From Actinomycetota bacterium (GTDB lineage Bacteria; Actinomycetota; Actinomycetes; Nanopelagicales; Nanopelagicaceae), in assembly GCA_005793655.1 (NCBI GenBank), contig SXRC01000115.1, positions 1-6,601 on the forward strand: 6,601 bases of DNA. Direction: 5' to 3'. Numbering within the stretch: position 1 is the stretch's first letter; the number at the start of each line of letters is the position of its first letter. Positions 5,631 through 6,601 of the stretch are shown here, piece after piece. The notes beneath the pieces are model-generated. The model made no database searches and had not been told where the DNA came from. It saw nothing but the letters and a program-made list of their open reading frames with translations. Made by a program: the position numbers and the translations under genes.

Positions 5631-6341
5631 ATGGCATACCGGCTGTTGAAATCCTTTTTGATTCCACTTTTGATGTTGCTCTTTAGACCAAAGGTTACTG
5701 GTCTTCGAAATGTGCCCACCAATGGAGCGGTAATCATCGCATCAAATCACCTCTCATTTAGTGACTCAATCTTTATGCCCCTAGTTGTTCCGCGTAATGT
5801 CACCTTCTTAGCAAAGAGTGAGTACTTCACCTCACCTGGTTTAGCTGGCTTCATTAAGAAATTAACCTTTATCGCTTTAGGTCAGGTGCCGATTGATCGT
5901 TCTGGCGGCAAGCGAAGTGAGGCAGCTTTATTAACTGGTTTGCGCTTGTTAAAAGAGGGTCACTGCATTGGAATTTATCCAGAAGGAACAAGATCACCAG
6001 ATGGTCGCCTTTATAAGGGACGCACCGGTATTGCACGGTTAGCAATTGAATCTGGGGCGCCAATTATTCCAGTTGCGATGTTTAATACTGCAGAGATTCA
6101 ACCAACTGGTCAGGTGGTGCCAAAGGTAAGACGAGTTGAGATGGTATTTGGTGAGGCTATTTACCTTGATGGTGATTCAACTGATCTGGCCTTACTTAGA
6201 ACTTTGACTAATCAACTAATGGAAAAAATCGCCCAGTTATCCAAACAGGAGTATGTACCTCACACCTACGCATCTGATGCAAAGGATGCGATCAAAAAAA
6301 GTAAGATAGATAACACTGAGTTTGGTGAGGATGATGCCTAG
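5631..6341 (+). CDS. plsC: 1-acyl-sn-glycerol-3-phosphate acyltransferase (PlsC family)
   Basis: A 236-residue membrane-associated enzyme, expected to transfer an acyl group to lysophosphatidic acid to make phosphatidic acid, the precursor of membrane phospholipids. A hydrophobic N-terminal segment (about 5-18) probably associates with the membrane. Block I is NHLSFSD (39-45), with catalytic H40 and D45; block II is VPIDRSGG (86-93); block III is YPEGTRSPDG (116-125), which binds the glycerol phosphate; block IV is around PIIPVAM (144-150). The C-terminus is a charged tail after about residue 205. Length is normal. The ATG at 5631 sits just after a TAAATT element. It lies divergently beside the esterase-like gene and near the acyl-CoA ligase, which fits a lipid role; from memory M. 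tuberculosis places a comparable acyltransferase (Rv2182c) a few genes from fadD15. The exact acyl acceptor is inferred from family only. Confidence 0.92.
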   Translation: MAYRLLKSFLIPLLMLLFRPKVTGLRNVPTNGAVIIASNHLSFSDSIFMPLVVPRNVTFLAKSEYFTSPGLAGFIKKLTFIALGQVPIDRSGGKRSEAALLTGLRLLKEGHCIGIYPEGTRSPDGRLYKGRTGIARLAIESGAPIIPVAMFNTAEIQPTGQVVPKVRRVEMVFGEAIYLDGDSTDLALLRTLTNQLMEKIAQLSKQEYVPHTYASDAKDAIKKSKIDNTEFGEDDA

Positions 6342-6349
6342 ATATACCG

Positions 6350-6601
6350 CTACTTTGCGCCAATAAAATCTCGGCGCTGCGTTAAGTAATTACACATATC
6401 GCAATTATCTTTAGCCACTGGCATCTCACCAGTGACCACCGTAATAAAATCTGTCAGCCGAGTTGAAAGCGCCGCTGGGTTTCGAGTAATTGGCCGCCAA
6501 CTATGTTTTAGCTTTAAACCAAATCCTTTGTTGACATCACCAGCTGGTTCTAACAAGGACCAGACTAATAAACCGATCAATGAAACTGATTTTGGCTCAC
6601 C
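6350..6601 (-). CDS. C-terminal fragment of a possible PD-(D/E)XK nuclease-like protein (partial, 5' end outside window)
   Basis: The minus-strand frame is open from the window edge to a TAG at 6352-6350, giving the last 83 residues of a longer protein. The visible part has a hydrophobic strand-like segment (SLIGLLVWS), an aromatic/basic stretch (KLKHSWRPITR), a helix, and a terminal NCDMCNYLTQRR with a CxxC pair. A strand ending in an aromatic-x-polar turn, then a helix, a proline (EMPVAKDNC) and a C-terminal CxxCxY is the ending I associate with a group of bacterial PD-(D/E)XK nuclease-superfamily proteins. The catalytic core would lie upstream, outside the window, so the assignment is tentative. 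The TTG at 6580 is not the true start because the frame continues through it. The gene converges on plsC with an eight-base gap. Confidence 0.5.
   Translation of the reverse strand, partial: GEPKSVSLIGLLVWSLLEPAGDVNKGFGLKLKHSWRPITRNPAALSTRLTDFITVVTGEMPVAKDNCDMCNYLTQRRDFIGAK

Noticed and set aside
6357..6377. GCGCC/GGCGC inverted repeat as a terminator between plsC and the edge gene
   Set aside because: The stem is only five base pairs with an 11-base loop, lies in coding sequence, and has no T-run on either side.

Overview
The window is a gene-dense, visibly AT-rich stretch whose protein families look actinobacterial: a FadD15-type acyl-CoA ligase, an SRPBCC protein, a ROK glucokinase with the Cys-rich zinc motif, an alpha/beta hydrolase carrying a two-helix tail known from actinobacteria, and a PlsC-type acyltransferase. 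Low GC, very short intergenic gaps, overlapping genes and probable leaderless starts together suggest a streamlined planktonic actinobacterium, perhaps of the Nanopelagicales (acI) type. That placement is inference from style and gene content. No rRNA, tRNA, CRISPR array or mobile element is visible, and no gene-free stretch exceeds 100 bases. Bases 1-41 hold nothing I can support.

Left block, minus strand (2990 down to 42): acyl-CoA ligase, then a short sensor-less histidine kinase, then a NarL/LuxR-type response regulator. The kinase start is nested in the last 17 bases of the ligase gene, and the regulator follows directly, so the three are probably one transcript. The kinase ends at a TAA, but the same frame then reads nine family-like residues (GGTTIQIKF) to a TAG two bases before the regulator's ATG. 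The annotated stop therefore looks like an in-frame nonsense codon removing the last ATP-lid/beta-strand segment of the kinase.

Centre: a 98-base divergent promoter region (2991-3088) separates the ligase from a plus-strand pair, SRPBCC protein then ROK sugar kinase (3089-4486). It carries a 12-bp inverted repeat with one mismatch (TAGYCTAATCCC, arms facing outward), a 10-bp perfect palindrome, and a TAnnnT -10-like hexamer exactly six bases upstream of each start codon, the spacing expected for leaderless mRNAs. The SRPBCC and kinase genes share one frame and are separated by a single TAA; the kinase starts at the next codon, TTG.

Right block: the hydrolase (minus, 5585-4476) converges on the kinase with an 11-base overlap and is divergent from plsC (plus, 5631-6341) across 45 bases. 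The window ends in the C-terminal part of a minus-strand gene that may encode a PD-(D/E)XK nuclease-like protein.

Much of the set can be read as lipid metabolism: fatty-acid activation, a lipid-binding-type fold, an esterase/lipase fold and lysophosphatidate acylation, with glucose phosphorylation alongside. From memory, M. tuberculosis has a comparable neighbourhood from fadD15 to the acyltransferase gene Rv2182c. I see no wholly new system here. The most unusual items are the interrupted kinase, the symmetric divergent promoter, the single-stop junction and the hydrolase-membrane fusion.
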